A stretch of 64,000 nt of DNA from a bacterium (lineage in GTDB: Bacteria; Bacillota; Bacilli; Lactobacillales; Streptococcaceae): assembly GCA_905221215.1 (NCBI GenBank), contig CAJNCI010000002.1, forward strand, positions 124,001-188,000, written 5' to 3'. The notes beneath the pieces are model-generated. The model made no database searches, was not told where the DNA came from, and saw nothing but the letters and a program-made list of their open reading frames with translations. The translations under genes were made by a program, and so were the position numbers. This document shows positions 1 through 10,663 of the stretch, piece by piece. Position 1 is the stretch's first letter; every line of letters starts with the position of its first letter.

Positions 1-473
1 GCAACACCATGAAGTAATTTTCCTTCTGCGACGATACCGCCACCAACACCTGTACCAAGTGTCATAAAGACAACGTCTGGTTGGTTATCACCAGCACCCA
101 TCCAGCGCTCACCGAGAGCGGCCACGTTGGCATCATTATCGATGAAGAATGGGATACCCAAGGCTTTTTCAATTTTCTCTTTAATTGGTTGAAGGGTTTT
201 CCAGTTGAGGTTGTAGGCCCCGATAACAGTTCCTTTTTCACGGTCAACCACACCTGGTGACCCCATTCCAATACCTTGGAAGTCCGCTGCTACCAATCCA
301 AGCAAGTCCAAACGGTGTTGAATAGACTCAATCATATCATCTACGATATGACTTCCCTCATCCAAAATGTTAGTCTTGATAGACCATTTTTCTTGGATTT
401 CTCCTGCTGTTGTTAAGATTGCAAATTTGATAGAAGTTCCACCAAGGTCAATCCCAATAATCTTTTGACTCAT
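1..473 (-). CDS. glcK: ROK-family glucokinase (5' part, cut by window edge)
   Basis: ATP-dependent phosphorylation of glucose to glucose-6-phosphate in the cytoplasm. About 157 codons are visible. The N-terminus reads MSQKIIGIDLGGTS, the ATP-phosphate loop of ROK kinases, and further in are GVVDREKG, the sugar-site NDAN and the TLGTGVGGG loop. The protein runs off the left edge, so the ROK zinc site is not visible. Two ATGs are adjacent (476 and 473). The second is preferred because AAGGAG then sits at normal spacing. Upstream are a promoter, a LacI-type palindrome and a cre-like site, suggesting sugar control. Confidence 0.93.
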   Translation of the reverse strand, partial: MSQKIIGIDLGGTSIKFAILTTAGEIQEKWSIKTNILDEGSHIVDDMIESIQHRLDLLGLVAADFQGIGMGSPGVVDREKGTVIGAYNLNWKTLQPIKEKIEKALGIPFFIDNDANVAALGERWMGAGDNQPDVVFMTLGTGVGGGIVAEGKLLHGV

Positions 474-502
474 CATATTCTCCTTTTTCATTGTGTAGTA
501 AT

Positions 503-516
503 TGAAAATGCTTACA
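503..516 (-). promoter_or_regulatory. Candidate cre (CcpA) site
   Basis: Reads TGTAAGCATTTTCA on the minus strand. This fits the cre consensus TGWAANCGNTNWCA at all but the central G. It lies just downstream of the -10 box of the glucokinase promoter, where CcpA binding would repress. Assigned by motif only. Confidence 0.45.
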
Positions 517-521
517 GTACT

Positions 522-550
522 AGTATAACAAAATTCACTCATTTATGCAA
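522..550 (-). promoter_or_regulatory. glcK promoter
   Basis: -35 TTGCAT (545-550), a 17-nt spacer and -10 TATACT (522-527), reading into glcK. The -35 lies inside the palindrome at 542-563. Confidence 0.65.
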
Positions 551-563
551 AGGTTTGCGTAAA
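542..563. promoter_or_regulatory. LacI-family-type operator over the glcK -35
   Basis: Arms TTTATGCAAA and TTTGCGTAAA flank a central GG; nine of ten arm positions are complementary. The GCAAA/TTTGC core is typical of LacI/GalR regulators such as MalR. It covers the -35, so a bound repressor would block transcription. The regulator itself is not in the window. Confidence 0.5.
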
Positions 564-599
564 TGAATTATAAGGAATTTTTTTGCCTGCCAGTATCTG

Positions 600-1631
600 T
601 TAATCATCTAAATGATCAATTGCATATTGAGCTTCTTCTTCAGTAAATTCTTCACCATACGGTGAGACAAGCTGATCATAAATTGCCGACTTAGATTTAT
701 TAAGTAATTTTTGATAACTCTTGGCCTTAGCTAAAGCATTTGACTTATAATCTGCATCCAGATGATCAATTGCATATTGCGCAGCATCACTTGTAAATTT
801 TTCCCCATATTGAGAAGTCAACTGCTTATATAAGCGTTTTTTAGACATATTAGCCCATGAATTATAACTTTTTGCCTTTCCTAAAGCAGCAGAGTATTCA
901 CTATTACTATCATCAGTAGAAGAACTTGTACTTGGTTGACCTTCCTTCCAAACTCCGTCAGCACCAACATAATAACGTCCACCATCAACCCATTCATTGA
1001 CAGCCATTTTACCATCTGATTTCAAATAGTAATTTCCTTGCCATGCACTATAAACATAAGATCCATCTGATTTTAGATAATACCAAGCTTGATAAGTAGC
1101 ATCATAAACCCATTCACCTTGTGCCATCTTACCGTTTGATTTCAAATAGTAATTTCCTTGCCATGTACTATAAGCATACGAACCATCTGATTTCAAGTAA
1201 TACCAAGCTTGATAAGAATCATCATAAATCCATTCGCTCTGTGCCATTTGACCATCTGATTTCAAGTAATAGCTTCCCTGCCAAACATTTTTCACTGGAT
1301 TTCCATTTTCATCAAAGTAGTACCATGCACCATCCTGCTTAACCCAGCCACTTGTTGTTGCTGAACTTGTATCAGTTTGAGCCGCAGTTGCTTGTTTTGC
1401 TTTAAAAGCGCCCTTAGGGGCATTTTTCAATTCGCAAGCCACACCATCATGGTCGCGATCTAACTTGGCAGAATAACCAGGGTCTCCCTCATGAAGATCT
1501 GAATAGCCATTAGCCCAAGCTTCCTTACAGCTAGAAAAATGGATGTTTTCTTCCGCTAAAACTGGTTGTGAAAACAAAGCTAAAACTGGCAAGGTAGCCA
1601 GACTCATTTTTAAAAATAGACGTTTGTTCAT
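600..1631 (-). CDS. Secreted choline-binding protein with excalibur and duplicated Ltp-like domains
   Basis: A 343-residue surface protein. A Sec signal peptide (about 1-26, ending VLAEE) is followed by an excalibur domain (about 33-68, DRDHDGVACE, a calcium-loop pattern with a conserved Cys). Next come about seven choline-binding repeats (about 95-235) of the GNYYLKSDGKMA / EWVYD..QAWYY type, which should hold it on choline-bearing teichoic acids. After a Ser-rich linker are two copies (about 246-343) of a 48-residue unit ending AQYAIDHLD. This unit resembles the host cell surface-exposed lipoprotein (Ltp) domain used in phage superinfection exclusion. Pneumococcus has a similar protein next to glucokinase. 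ATG 1631 has AGGAG upstream. Function is inferred from domains only. Confidence 0.85.
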   Translation of the reverse strand: MNKRLFLKMSLATLPVLALFSQPVLAEENIHFSSCKEAWANGYSDLHEGDPGYSAKLDRDHDGVACELKNAPKGAFKAKQATAAQTDTSSATTSGWVKQDGAWYYFDENGNPVKNVWQGSYYLKSDGQMAQSEWIYDDSYQAWYYLKSDGSYAYSTWQGNYYLKSNGKMAQGEWVYDATYQAWYYLKSDGSYVYSAWQGNYYLKSDGKMAVNEWVDGGRYYVGADGVWKEGQPSTSSSTDDSNSEYSAALGKAKSYNSWANMSKKRLYKQLTSQYGEKFTSDAAQYAIDHLDADYKSNALAKAKSYQKLLNKSKSAIYDQLVSPYGEEFTEEEAQYAIDHLDD

Positions 1632-1680
1632 TACTTTCTCCTATAGGAATGTTATCGATTTCAATATTATTTTATCAAAC

Positions 1681-2298
1681 TTATTTCAGCAATTCAAGGA
1701 AACTTCTGGTATTTTCTACAAACTCCTTTGGTTTTTCCTTATTCAAGACATGAGGGCCGTCTGGGATAATCTGAAATTGGGATTCTGATATTAGTTTATG
1801 AAGACTTCTCATAGAACTAAGATTCGGTTTATCTTTGCTGCCACAAATTAGTAAGGTTGGATAAGGGCAAATCCCTGCTATATCCGTTAAATCAAGTGTC
1901 TTCAATTCCTCAGAAACTCCGACCATAAGAGTCTTATCTGCTCCCTGTTTTTCAAATACCCTTTTAGGAAGTAGTTTAAAAATCAGCAACTGAAGATAAA
2001 ATAGGATATTACCGGACAATTTAAGTGGACATCCTGATAGAACCAAAGCTCGGAGATTTGGTAAATCATAACTGGAAAGTTCTAGTGCCAGGGCAGCACC
2101 TAAGGACAATCCAATCAAAACAAAAGGTTCTGTCTCTTGAGCTAGGTGTTGATAAACTCGCTCCTTGGCTTTTTGATAGCTGCTAACTCCAGAAGGAAAT
2201 AACTCGATAGCCTCAGAAGGATAATCTGTCAGTAGATTCCGAACTTCTTTCCAACTCTCTGCTGACTGCCCTAAACCGTGTAAAAATACCAGTTTCAT
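1681..2298 (-). CDS. Alpha/beta hydrolase
   Basis: A cytoplasmic 205-residue serine hydrolase of unknown substrate. HGLGQSAESW near the N-terminus supplies the oxyanion-hole HG motif. GLSLG around residue 76 is the nucleophile elbow. GSKDK carries the likely acidic residue and GPHVLN near residue 185 the catalytic His, so the triad looks intact. The ATG directly follows the TAG of pabB with no gap, so the two genes are almost certainly co-transcribed and translationally coupled. Confidence 0.8.
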   Translation of the reverse strand: MKLVFLHGLGQSAESWKEVRNLLTDYPSEAIELFPSGVSSYQKAKERVYQHLAQETEPFVLIGLSLGAALALELSSYDLPNLRALVLSGCPLKLSGNILFYLQLLIFKLLPKRVFEKQGADKTLMVGVSEELKTLDLTDIAGICPYPTLLICGSKDKPNLSSMRSLHKLISESQFQIIPDGPHVLNKEKPKEFVENTRSFLELLK

Positions 2299-4020
2299 CT
2301 AGTTCTCCTCTAGGCTCAATTCATACAAGCCTCTCACTGCATTACAGCCGTAAATAGCTTCTGCTTGGGCTAAGTCTTTTAAGGTCAAGACTTTCTCTTC
2401 TACCTGTCCTGTTTCCAGCAAATGCTGACGGTAAATTCCTGATAAGATTCCAAGTCGGACTGGCGGTGTATAGAGCTTTCCAGCGATTTTCAGAACCAAA
2501 TTTCCAATAGATGTTTCAAGCAGTTCTCCAGCAGCAGTGTGATAGATGATTTCCTGATTTCCCACTGTCAAATGTGGTCTATGAGTCGTTTTAAAGTAGG
2601 TAAAAACTTGATTCAAATCCATTTCCTGCAGGCAAAGTTTGGCTTGGCAGAAGGTCGGACTGAGGGGTGCTAATACTTGGAGACTGAGTTCTATCTCTCC
2701 AGACTTGTCGAGACTGATTCGTAGACGATAATCTTGACTAGCGTCACAAGCCTGACACTCCGCCTCTATCTTTTGTTTCAAGTCTTCTGCATCAAAAGGA
2801 TAGGCAAAATATCGACTTGCTTTTCTCAGTCTTTCTATATGTTGCTCTTCAAACAGCAGTTGTTTTTGGCTAATTTTTCCAGTTGTAATCAGTTGGAAGC
2901 GAGCTTGTTTACGATAGAGAACTGCTGCCTTTTGATGAACCTCACGGTATTCAGACTCCCAAGTGCTATCCCAAGTAATGCCTCCGCCAACTCCATAGAT
3001 AGCTTCCCCCTTGTAGAGTTGAATGGTCCGAATGGCAACATTGAAAATCCGTCGCCCATTTGGAAGTAAGAGACCAATCGTTCCACAGTAAACTCCTCTT
3101 GATTGGGGCTCCAAGTCCTTAATGATTTCCATCGTCGCAATTTTCGGTGCACCCGTTATGGAACCACAAGGAAAGAGAGAGCGAAAAATGGTAACCAAGT
3201 CTACATCCGGTCGCAACTGACTCTTGATGGTCGAAGTCATCTGCCAAACCGTTGAATACTGTTCCACTTGGCAGAGACGCTCCACATGCTCACTCCCCAC
3301 TTCAGAAATACGGTTCATATCATTGCGCAAGAGGTCCACAATCATCATATTTTCAGAGCGATTTTTGGGATCCTGCTCCAACCAGCCAGCCTGCTCTAGG
3401 TCTTCTTGGTCAGTGAACCCACGCTGAGTCGTTCCCTTCATTGGTCGCGTAGTCAACTCACGGCCATTTTGCTCAAAAAAGAGCTCTGGACTCATGGAAA
3501 TCACTGCCATCTCATCATGTTCCACATAAGCATTGTAGCCTGCCTCCTGCTCTACCACCATACGATTGTAGATGGCAAAAGGATTTGCACTTAAATCTTG
3601 CTTGAGTTGGACTGTGTAGTTGACCTGATAGGTGTCCCCCTGACGTAAATGATGGTGAATCCGAGCAATCGCCTTTTCATAGTCTGCTGCAGACGTTACT
3701 TCCTGCCAATTTGAAGGCAAATCAACCTCATCATAAGTCAGAGGAATAAGGGATGTTTCTACCCTATCATGAACAGTAAAATACAGTAGGTACTCTCCCA
3801 GTAGGGGTGTCTTGTGAACTGCTAATTTTTCCTCAAAAGCAGGTGCAGCCTCGTAGCTGACATAGCCCACCACATAGTAGCCCTGCTTTTGGTAGTTTTC
3901 CACTTGTACCAGCAAGGCTGTTACTTCCGCTAAATCTCTCGTTTTTAACTCTTTGATAGGCTGGGTAAAGGTGTATCTCTCCCCCAAAGCCCTAAAATCA
4001 ATCACTGTTTTTCTATGCAT
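2299..4020 (-). CDS. pabB: Fused aminodeoxychorismate synthase component I / aminodeoxychorismate lyase
   Basis: A folate-pathway enzyme converting chorismate to 4-aminobenzoate. At 573 residues it is longer than PabB alone. Residues about 110-370 form the chorismate-binding domain (MSPELFFE, RPMKGTTQRG, DLLRNDMNRI, GSITGAPK). The Lys in PMKGT is the residue that distinguishes PabB from TrpE. Residues about 375-573 form a class-IV aminotransferase-like PabC domain (KTTHRPHLT, ELLETSIGN). No glutaminase subunit is adjacent. The ATG lies only 6 nt after an extended -10 box, implying a leaderless mRNA. The hydrolase gene follows directly. Confidence 0.92.
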   Translation of the reverse strand: MHRKTVIDFRALGERYTFTQPIKELKTRDLAEVTALLVQVENYQKQGYYVVGYVSYEAAPAFEEKLAVHKTPLLGEYLLYFTVHDRVETSLIPLTYDEVDLPSNWQEVTSAADYEKAIARIHHHLRQGDTYQVNYTVQLKQDLSANPFAIYNRMVVEQEAGYNAYVEHDEMAVISMSPELFFEQNGRELTTRPMKGTTQRGFTDQEDLEQAGWLEQDPKNRSENMMIVDLLRNDMNRISEVGSEHVERLCQVEQYSTVWQMTSTIKSQLRPDVDLVTIFRSLFPCGSITGAPKIATMEIIKDLEPQSRGVYCGTIGLLLPNGRRIFNVAIRTIQLYKGEAIYGVGGGITWDSTWESEYREVHQKAAVLYRKQARFQLITTGKISQKQLLFEEQHIERLRKASRYFAYPFDAEDLKQKIEAECQACDASQDYRLRISLDKSGEIELSLQVLAPLSPTFCQAKLCLQEMDLNQVFTYFKTTHRPHLTVGNQEIIYHTAAGELLETSIGNLVLKIAGKLYTPPVRLGILSGIYRQHLLETGQVEEKVLTLKDLAQAEAIYGCNAVRGLYELSLEEN

Positions 4021-4026
4021 ACCTTA

Positions 4027-4035
4027 AGTATAGCA
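4027..4035 (-). promoter_or_regulatory. Extended -10 promoter of pabB, leaderless spacing
   Basis: TGCTATACT, then TAAGGT, then the start ATG at 4020. No good -35 is visible, but the TGn extension can replace it. Transcription should begin at or within a base or two of the ATG. Confidence 0.6.
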
Positions 4036-4039
4036 CAAA

Positions 4040-4072
4040 TTAAGAAAACCCTCATCCGCAAAGCAGATGAGA
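4040..4072 (-). terminator. zmpB terminator
   Basis: Minus-strand stem CTCATC...GATGAG with an inner CTTTGC/GCGGATG region, followed by GGTTTTCTT. It starts a few bases after the zmpB stop and directly precedes the pabB promoter. Confidence 0.7.
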
Positions 4073-4080
4073 GATTTCGA

Positions 4081-7000
4081 TTATTTAAAGATTGAAGTTT
4101 TAAAGCTATTTGTTTGTTGAAGAAGTTTTTTGTATAGTTTTTCTTTAAGTGATACAGTATTATCAAATTTAACTGATCCATTCTTAAGAGTAGCTTTATC
4201 TTTTTCAACAGCTGCAGCAAATGCATTCTTCAAATCTTCGTAACTACTGTAAGTAGTGCCGTCGATTGTAACAGAGTTAAATCCTGCCTTAGCTTTATCA
4301 ACAACTTCTTTGAAGTATTCTTTCTTCCAAGCTTCTAGAGAAGTAAATTTACCATCAGAAACTTTCTTAATGATGAAGTCATCACCTAGACTAGCATGAC
4401 CTGCTTGTTTAGACTCATTTTTCAGCATGTTAGAAGCATAATTTAGGAAACCTTTTTCGTATCCAAAGTAACCCCACATACGGAAGGTGTTATGCTTGAA
4501 TGACATTGCTCCTGGAGCTCCTTCACTTGTATTACCACCGTAAATACCTGCAGTGATAGGCACTGTTACATAGGCAGAGCCAAATCCAGTTGGGTCATAA
4601 GTACCATTACCAGGACCGTGCTTGGTCATGAAGTTTTTCTCTACTAAGTCGTTAACAGATGTTAAATTATATTCTTTTTCTTCTGCATTTAAATCTCTAA
4701 CGTTGTCGTATTGGTTCTTCGTATTAGCTCCACGAAGTTTCTTATCTACTTTCTTGAACCAAGCGTTGTTTAGTTCTTTATCGTGTTTATCAAGAACAGC
4801 TTCACCTTCAAGGTAATCAAGAAGCATTAATGTATCATTGAAACCTTTCATGTAATGATCGATTTCCGCACGAGATGTAAGGTCATTTGGATTTGTGTTG
4901 TACCATTGGTTTCCGTCATTTGGACGTTCATAGGCCATATTCAATCCTAGTGCTTTAAAGTCGCCGTTTGGACTTGTTTCAGCAGGGGATTGTAGCATAC
5001 CTTGCGCAAATGCTTCTAGGTCAGTTCCTTCACGGTGTCTAGAACCACCTAGGTAAACCATGCGGTCATTTACGTGAGTCGTTTCGTGAGTGAAGGCTGA
5101 GATACCAAAGTCACTAATCATATTGGTAACCATGAAGAAGACTGAATCATCTTTATAAGGATTACCGTAGATACGAGCTACAGCTCCCATACGCCAGTCA
5201 GTAGCATGGTAACGACCTGTTGGTCCGTACAATTCACGAACTGGAGCGACATCTTTACCGCTATTAGTGTGACCGTATTTATCAGTACCTTCTTTGTAGT
5301 TTTGGTTATCAAGTACTGGTGTTGGTACCATGTTATTGCTCTTCAGCAGTTGGTTACGGACTTTATCTAATGATAAACGAGACCAGAAATCCAAGTAATT
5401 TTGTTGAGCTTTAGCAACTTTATCAATTTCAGATTTGAATGCCTCACGCTCTGCTTCAGTATTCTTACCGTACTTCTCAAATGAACTGTATGCTAGTGTA
5501 TTGTATGTTGAGATTAAAATCATATGCGCATCTTTTAAGTTCAGAAGTGGTAGAATCATCTTACCGTGCATGTCGTTGTTTAATCCTTCGTATGCTCTGT
5601 GTTTCTTATCAGCAAATTCAGGAGTTGTTGTCTTCGGTTCAACGACATATACATTATCTTTAGTTGCTTTTATGAACCAATCGTTTAAGTCTGTATCACT
5701 TGTGAAGAGTTCCATATTGTATTTCAAGAACTCATGTAAATTACCTTTACCAGTAGCACCAGCAATCACTTCACGATAAGCATCATGAGTACGATCACCC
5801 TTAATATAACTTTCTTTAGAGCCAATATTAATGATTCGATCTAGAACACTAACATTCTTACCATAGAAGTCCGGTTTGAATAGCATTAATTCTTTAATGT
5901 TAAAGTCATCGAATTTAACTCCGTAGTAACGGTTGAGGTAAGACAAACCAAGAAGAACTGCAGCCTTATTGTCATCGATTTTCTTAATCAAGGCACGTTT
6001 TGCAGCTTCATCTGTGTTCAGTTGGTGATCTTCATTTTCCACTAACTTCGTAACGAATTGAGTAAGATTATCTTTAACATACTTGAAGCTTTCTTCTAAG
6101 TACAAATCCTTAATTGCATTGACTTTGTTGCCACCAGTTCTACCCAAGTGTTGGTAAATCGGGTCAGATTGCAATTCAACTGGACTCAATTTACTTTCGA
6201 TAGCACTGATCAAATCGGCACGATCTTTAACAACCCTATTTGGTGTGTAAACAATATCTCCTAAATCACTAATACTATATTCACGAACTTGTTGAACCTT
6301 CGATTCTTTTTGTGTAATAGCTTTAATTTCTTTTGTCTTATCTGCATAATGAATCATAATATGATCAGCATCTGTAAGGTCTGTGACAAAGTCATTTCCT
6401 TTCATAGCAGTAACAGATAAAACTTCTTTAGTTAATAGATTTGATCCAGCCGGAATCTTGTTACCTTGGTTAACAATCCATTCTTTATTATAGAATGGTT
6501 GAAGTTTTTCAATGTTTCGGTAAGCAAGCTCACGAGATGCGTCGTAGTCATCAATATTTTTGTATTGATCAGCCTTACTTACAATGTTGTTCAGTTTGTC
6601 TTCAACAGGAAGTGTGCTTTCGAATTTATCAGCAGTGATTCCCATTTTAGCGATTAATTCATCAGCTTTTTCTTTAGTTATGCTAGGAATTTTTTTAGAA
6701 TTTTTATAAGTTGTTTTACCTTCACTTACACCTTCAACACTATAGTTACGTTTCGTTCTAGAGTATGTAAAGTAATCATCAGCATCAATATCAGAGTGAC
6801 CAAAGACCATTTCACCAGTCTTAACTTTCATCATAGTGATGTTGTCTTCTATAGCCCCTAGTGCCCAGTTAGTACCTAATAAGCCACCAGACATAACGGC
6901 TTCTTTCAGTTCTATAGATCCTTTTGCTACAGAGTTTCGAAGAGTACCTTCTTTACCTAAAGTGCTGTTGTTGCCACCATTTTGAGATGAATATACGATT

Positions 7001-10000
7001 CCGGCGGCCTTAGCTTTGTTACCTGTGATTTCAGCGTCAACATAAGCTTTCTCTACAATACCTTTCCAGTTCTCACCGACGATACCTGTTAAGTAACCAC
7101 CTCGATTTCCAGCAGCGTGTACTTTACCGATAAATGCAACGTTACTTAATTTTCCACTACCATCAATTTTATTGATAACACCAGATACATCATTATTACC
7201 AACAACGTTACCTGTTACTTTAATATTCTCTACAGTCGCATTATTTTTGATAACATTCGCTAGTGGTGCAATCCTATCAGTCCCTGACATGTCGATATTT
7301 ACATTTTCAAGTAGTAAATCTTTAACAGTACCACCGACAATATCACCGAATAAAGGTCTGTTCATATTACTAATGGTAAATTTATTACCGTCAGTGCTTG
7401 TTAATGTTCCTTTGAAAGCATTAGTAACATAAGATTTTCCTGCTGGTTTAACGTTAGCAGCATTGATATTGCTACCAAGCTTAAATGTGCCAGTCGGGTC
7501 TTTTTGCATAGCTTTTACAAGGTCGTCAAAGCTATAATATACATCACCTTCGTGTGCTTTTTGTTTTTCAAAGTAATGAACATACTCTTCGCTAAGTGTG
7601 TTATCTGCATTACGTTGAACTAAGTCTGGTGCTTTGGCAGTAACTTTATATAAAGTTTTTCCGTCTTTTTCTACTTCTTCAATCTTGTCAACAGCCAGTC
7701 TGGTTGTTTTATTATCATGAGTGGTCACTCGTAAGTAAAGTGGAGCAACGTCTGTCGGTTTTTCAGTGAGTAAGCTCTTATCTGTTTCAACACCAGCATC
7801 ATCCACACTCATCAAGCTAGTTTCTTTGATGTTCTTGATTTCAACTTTTTTGAGGTCTAACTGAATTTGTTTATCTTCTAATTTCTCAGTTTCTTCACCT
7901 TCTCCACGATCATAAACCATCGTAGTAGATAGAGTGTATCCTTGATAATATTTCAATTTATCTAAAGTAGCGTTTAAATTATTTTCAGATACCGTTACTT
8001 CTTTTACAAGTTGTCCATCTTTATCTTTCAACGCTAATTTGATTGATTTGATTTCTACTCCAGCTGGTTTATTTAATGTATAACTAGCTGTTGCGCTCTT
8101 CTTCAAGACATCTTTTTCTGTTTTAGCCCATTCTAAGGTTGGTTTTTCTAAACCTTTTGTACCTTTTTTGATAATCTCATCTTGAGGTGCTTGGAGAACT
8201 GTTTCTTCTACTGTTGGAGCTTCATTTGTTTTTTCTCCACGAATCGTTTTATAGGTTTCAGTAATTTGTTTCTTACCTTCTACACCTTTTTGAGCTACTT
8301 GTCTTGTTCCGCGTTTTAAAGTGTCATCTTCTTGTTCTTTTGTTTCAAAAGGAATGACTTCTTCTCTTGTTTCAACTGTTGTTCCTTCAAGTGGTTTCGT
8401 TCCTTTTTTAACGACTTTAGAAACGGCAGGCGTTTTCACTTCTGTAGTTGTAGAAAGAACTTTATCTGTCTCCACACCTTCCACCGTTTCGTAAGTTGTT
8501 TTCGTAACTTGAACACCTTTAGAACCAGGGGTTTCAACTACTTCTTCATCCACATATTTTGTATCGTCTGGAACTACTTCTGTTGTGAAATCTAATTCAC
8601 TCTCGGTAGACTTCTCAACTGTACCTGTTGTTACGTTATATTCTAGGTTTACTTCTTGTACTGGTGCTTGACCTTCTTGACCCTCCTCTTGAGTTCCCTT
8701 TGTTGAAACTGGTTCTTTATATTCAGGAAGTTCTGGCTGTACTAAAGCTTGGCCTTGCTGCTCGCCTTCTTTTACTTCTTTAACACCTTTTACTTCATGA
8801 TATTCTGGATTTTCTGGTTGCGTTAAGGCTTGACCCTCTTTGCCTTCCTCTTGAGTTCCTTTTACTTCAACTGGGGCTTCTGGTAATTCAGCTTGCGTTA
8901 AGGCTTGGCCTACCTTACCTTCTTCTTGGGTTCCTTTAGCTGCTTGGTGATTTGATTCAGCTTGTGGTACTGGAGTTGGAGTTGAGGTAGGTTGCACCTC
9001 TTTCTTAGTTCCGACTGCGATGACTTGCGACACAGGTTTTTGAACCACTTGGTCTTCAATGACTTCTCTAACTTCTTGACCATTGACCATCGAAACTTTG
9101 GTTACAAGACGACGCTGACCCTTTACTCCGGCTGTGACGATACGCGTCTGTCCTTCTGCTAAATTCGCATCTGGGCTTGTCAGCGTTTCAAAAGGAATCT
9201 CCACCAAGCTCTCTTCCTGTCTCGTCTGAGGCTTCTCAGAAACTGGTCTTTCTTCAACCGCAGGGGCAACTGGATTCTCTACTACAGGTTTTTCAATAAC
9301 AGTTTCTGGAGTAACCGCAGGTCTTTCTTGAGCTACTTCTGTTTTCTCGATTTCTTTTGAACTTTGCTTTTCTACTGGCAACTGAGACTTCTCAGCTGAA
9401 ACTGGTCTTGATTGATGAATTTCTGCTTCCTTGAAGTATCCAATGTATTCATAGCCATCAATATGAATAATCCCTTCAGCTAAACCTTCATGTGTAGTGG
9501 CCGAAATAGTTTGGTTATAAGAAAGCAATTCTTTATTTTCAAATGCAAATGTCCCATAAGGTACAAAGGTGCTAGCTCCTAAAGAACCAATCAAGAGAAC
9601 ACCTAGAACTTCTCTACGACCTTTTTTGGACACCAAAAAGACTGCTAGAGAGGCAGTTGCCAAGCCAAGACCTGCCAAAGCTAGTTCCTTACTTCCTGTG
9701 TAAGGAAGTTGTTGACTGTTAGTTGCCTTCTTGCGATAAACTACATAGAGAATATCATCATCTTGAAATTCTGTAGGAACCTCATGGTGAATCAAGGCTT
9801 TTTCAGACTCGGTCAATTCCTGCTCCGCCAGATAACGGTAATGAACGCTATGAGCACCACCTACTTCATTGGCTTGCACCTTATCCACTGAAAGGGTACT
9901 AGCACCAAAAAGGAAGGCCCCGATGGCTACAGGACCTACCCCAACAGTTAGCTTACGAATCGAATATTTTGTGATTTTTTCTAGTTGCTGTTTTGTTTTT

Positions 10001-10005
10001 CTCAT
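4081..10005 (-). CDS. zmpB: ZmpB-type M26 zinc metalloprotease, surface anchored
   Basis: About 1974 residues, similar in size to pneumococcal ZmpB. Order: YSIRK signal region (about 14-45); LPYTG sorting motif at 100-104 followed by two hydrophobic segments, the N-terminal anchor typical of this family; a Pro/Glu-rich stretch; a G5-like domain (about 265-345); four imperfect repeats with GTQEEGxxGQA (about 348-455); more G5-like segments; a GLUG-like region; and the M26 catalytic domain. The zinc site is HETTH (H1640, E1641, H1644), with E1664 twenty residues on. ATG 10005 lies 2 nt after the upstream TGA; an overlapping GTG at 10011 is an alternative. No strong RBS is visible, so translation is probably coupled to the gene before. 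The two-component system further upstream is the likely regulator. Confidence 0.93.
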   Translation of the reverse strand: MRKTKQQLEKITKYSIRKLTVGVGPVAIGAFLFGASTLSVDKVQANEVGGAHSVHYRYLAEQELTESEKALIHHEVPTEFQDDDILYVVYRKKATNSQQLPYTGSKELALAGLGLATASLAVFLVSKKGRREVLGVLLIGSLGASTFVPYGTFAFENKELLSYNQTISATTHEGLAEGIIHIDGYEYIGYFKEAEIHQSRPVSAEKSQLPVEKQSSKEIEKTEVAQERPAVTPETVIEKPVVENPVAPAVEERPVSEKPQTRQEESLVEIPFETLTSPDANLAEGQTRIVTAGVKGQRRLVTKVSMVNGQEVREVIEDQVVQKPVSQVIAVGTKKEVQPTSTPTPVPQAESNHQAAKGTQEEGKVGQALTQAELPEAPVEVKGTQEEGKEGQALTQPENPEYHEVKGVKEVKEGEQQGQALVQPELPEYKEPVSTKGTQEEGQEGQAPVQEVNLEYNVTTGTVEKSTESELDFTTEVVPDDTKYVDEEVVETPGSKGVQVTKTTYETVEGVETDKVLSTTTEVKTPAVSKVVKKGTKPLEGTTVETREEVIPFETKEQEDDTLKRGTRQVAQKGVEGKKQITETYKTIRGEKTNEAPTVEETVLQAPQDEIIKKGTKGLEKPTLEWAKTEKDVLKKSATASYTLNKPAGVEIKSIKLALKDKDGQLVKEVTVSENNLNATLDKLKYYQGYTLSTTMVYDRGEGEETEKLEDKQIQLDLKKVEIKNIKETSLMSVDDAGVETDKSLLTEKPTDVAPLYLRVTTHDNKTTRLAVDKIEEVEKDGKTLYKVTAKAPDLVQRNADNTLSEEYVHYFEKQKAHEGDVYYSFDDLVKAMQKDPTGTFKLGSNINAANVKPAGKSYVTNAFKGTLTSTDGNKFTISNMNRPLFGDIVGGTVKDLLLENVNIDMSGTDRIAPLANVIKNNATVENIKVTGNVVGNNDVSGVINKIDGSGKLSNVAFIGKVHAAGNRGGYLTGIVGENWKGIVEKAYVDAEITGNKAKAAGIVYSSQNGGNNSTLGKEGTLRNSVAKGSIELKEAVMSGGLLGTNWALGAIEDNITMMKVKTGEMVFGHSDIDADDYFTYSRTKRNYSVEGVSEGKTTYKNSKKIPSITKEKADELIAKMGITADKFESTLPVEDKLNNIVSKADQYKNIDDYDASRELAYRNIEKLQPFYNKEWIVNQGNKIPAGSNLLTKEVLSVTAMKGNDFVTDLTDADHIMIHYADKTKEIKAITQKESKVQQVREYSISDLGDIVYTPNRVVKDRADLISAIESKLSPVELQSDPIYQHLGRTGGNKVNAIKDLYLEESFKYVKDNLTQFVTKLVENEDHQLNTDEAAKRALIKKIDDNKAAVLLGLSYLNRYYGVKFDDFNIKELMLFKPDFYGKNVSVLDRIINIGSKESYIKGDRTHDAYREVIAGATGKGNLHEFLKYNMELFTSDTDLNDWFIKATKDNVYVVEPKTTTPEFADKKHRAYEGLNNDMHGKMILPLLNLKDAHMILISTYNTLAYSSFEKYGKNTEAEREAFKSEIDKVAKAQQNYLDFWSRLSLDKVRNQLLKSNNMVPTPVLDNQNYKEGTDKYGHTNSGKDVAPVRELYGPTGRYHATDWRMGAVARIYGNPYKDDSVFFMVTNMISDFGISAFTHETTHVNDRMVYLGGSRHREGTDLEAFAQGMLQSPAETSPNGDFKALGLNMAYERPNDGNQWYNTNPNDLTSRAEIDHYMKGFNDTLMLLDYLEGEAVLDKHDKELNNAWFKKVDKKLRGANTKNQYDNVRDLNAEEKEYNLTSVNDLVEKNFMTKHGPGNGTYDPTGFGSAYVTVPITAGIYGGNTSEGAPGAMSFKHNTFRMWGYFGYEKGFLNYASNMLKNESKQAGHASLGDDFIIKKVSDGKFTSLEAWKKEYFKEVVDKAKAGFNSVTIDGTTYSSYEDLKNAFAAAVEKDKATLKNGSVKFDNTVSLKEKLYKKLLQQTNSFKTSIFK

Positions 10006-10007
10006 TC

Positions 10008-10571
10008 TCACGACTTTCTAATAGAATCTTGCGGATAGTGCGCACGCGCACCTCCAATTAATTTTGGACGGCTAGCAAGAGCCGTTACATGAGCATGCCC
10101 AATTTCTCTCAAAAGAGGGCGAATCGGAACCTGAACATGCTTGACATGCATACCAATTGCTGTGTCTCCAATATCCAATCCAGCATGAGCCCTGATAAAT
10201 TCAACCTCAACTGGATCTTGCATAAACTTAAAGGCTGCCAATTGACCCGAACCTCCTGCATGAAGAGTAGGAAGGACACTAACGATTTCCAGACCCAACT
10301 GTTCTGCAACCTGACGTTCAACAACGAGAGCCCGATTGACATGTTCACAGCCTTGAACAGCTAGATGAATTCCTTTTTCTTCTAGGATATCTAGAATGGT
10401 TCTTACAATGATTTCCCCAATTTCTTGGCTGGATTCCTTACCAATCTGACCACCCATCACTTCACTAGAAGAAAGGCCCAAAACAAAGATAGATCCTTGC
10501 TTCAAATTGGCCTTTTCTAACACATCTTCTACAATCTGGCTTGTTTCTCTTTGAATGTCTTTTTCCTTCAT
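10008..10571 (-). CDS. DUF436 (YwlG/TIGR01440-type) protein
   Basis: A cytoplasmic protein of about 187 residues. It is recognisable as DUF436 by [27 protein letters not shown] and [15 protein letters not shown]. Function is not established. ATG 10571 is chosen because AGAGGT sits 8 nt upstream; a GTG at 10592 lacks one. It has its own promoter after the sensor-kinase terminator, and its stop lies 2 nt before the zmpB ATG, so the protease depends on this transcript. Pneumococcus has the same arrangement. Confidence 0.82.
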   Translation of the reverse strand: MKEKDIQRETSQIVEDVLEKANLKQGSIFVLGLSSSEVMGGQIGKESSQEIGEIIVRTILDILEEKGIHLAVQGCEHVNRALVVERQVAEQLGLEIVSVLPTLHAGGSGQLAAFKFMQDPVEVEFIRAHAGLDIGDTAIGMHVKHVQVPIRPLLREIGHAHVTALASRPKLIGGARAHYPQDSIRKS

Positions 10572-10597
10572 ACTTGATACCTCTTTTGTCACTATCT

Positions 10598-10626
10598 ATC
10601 ATATCGTTTTTTCTTGTTTTTAGCAA
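10598..10626 (-). promoter_or_regulatory. Promoter of DUF436-zmpB
   Basis: -35 TTGCTA (10621-10626), 17-nt spacer, -10 TATGAT (10598-10603). It gives the protease transcription independent of the upstream two-component genes. Confidence 0.6.
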
Positions 10627-10663
10627 GATAGACAACCTAGAAAGCTTTCTCGATTACGCATAA

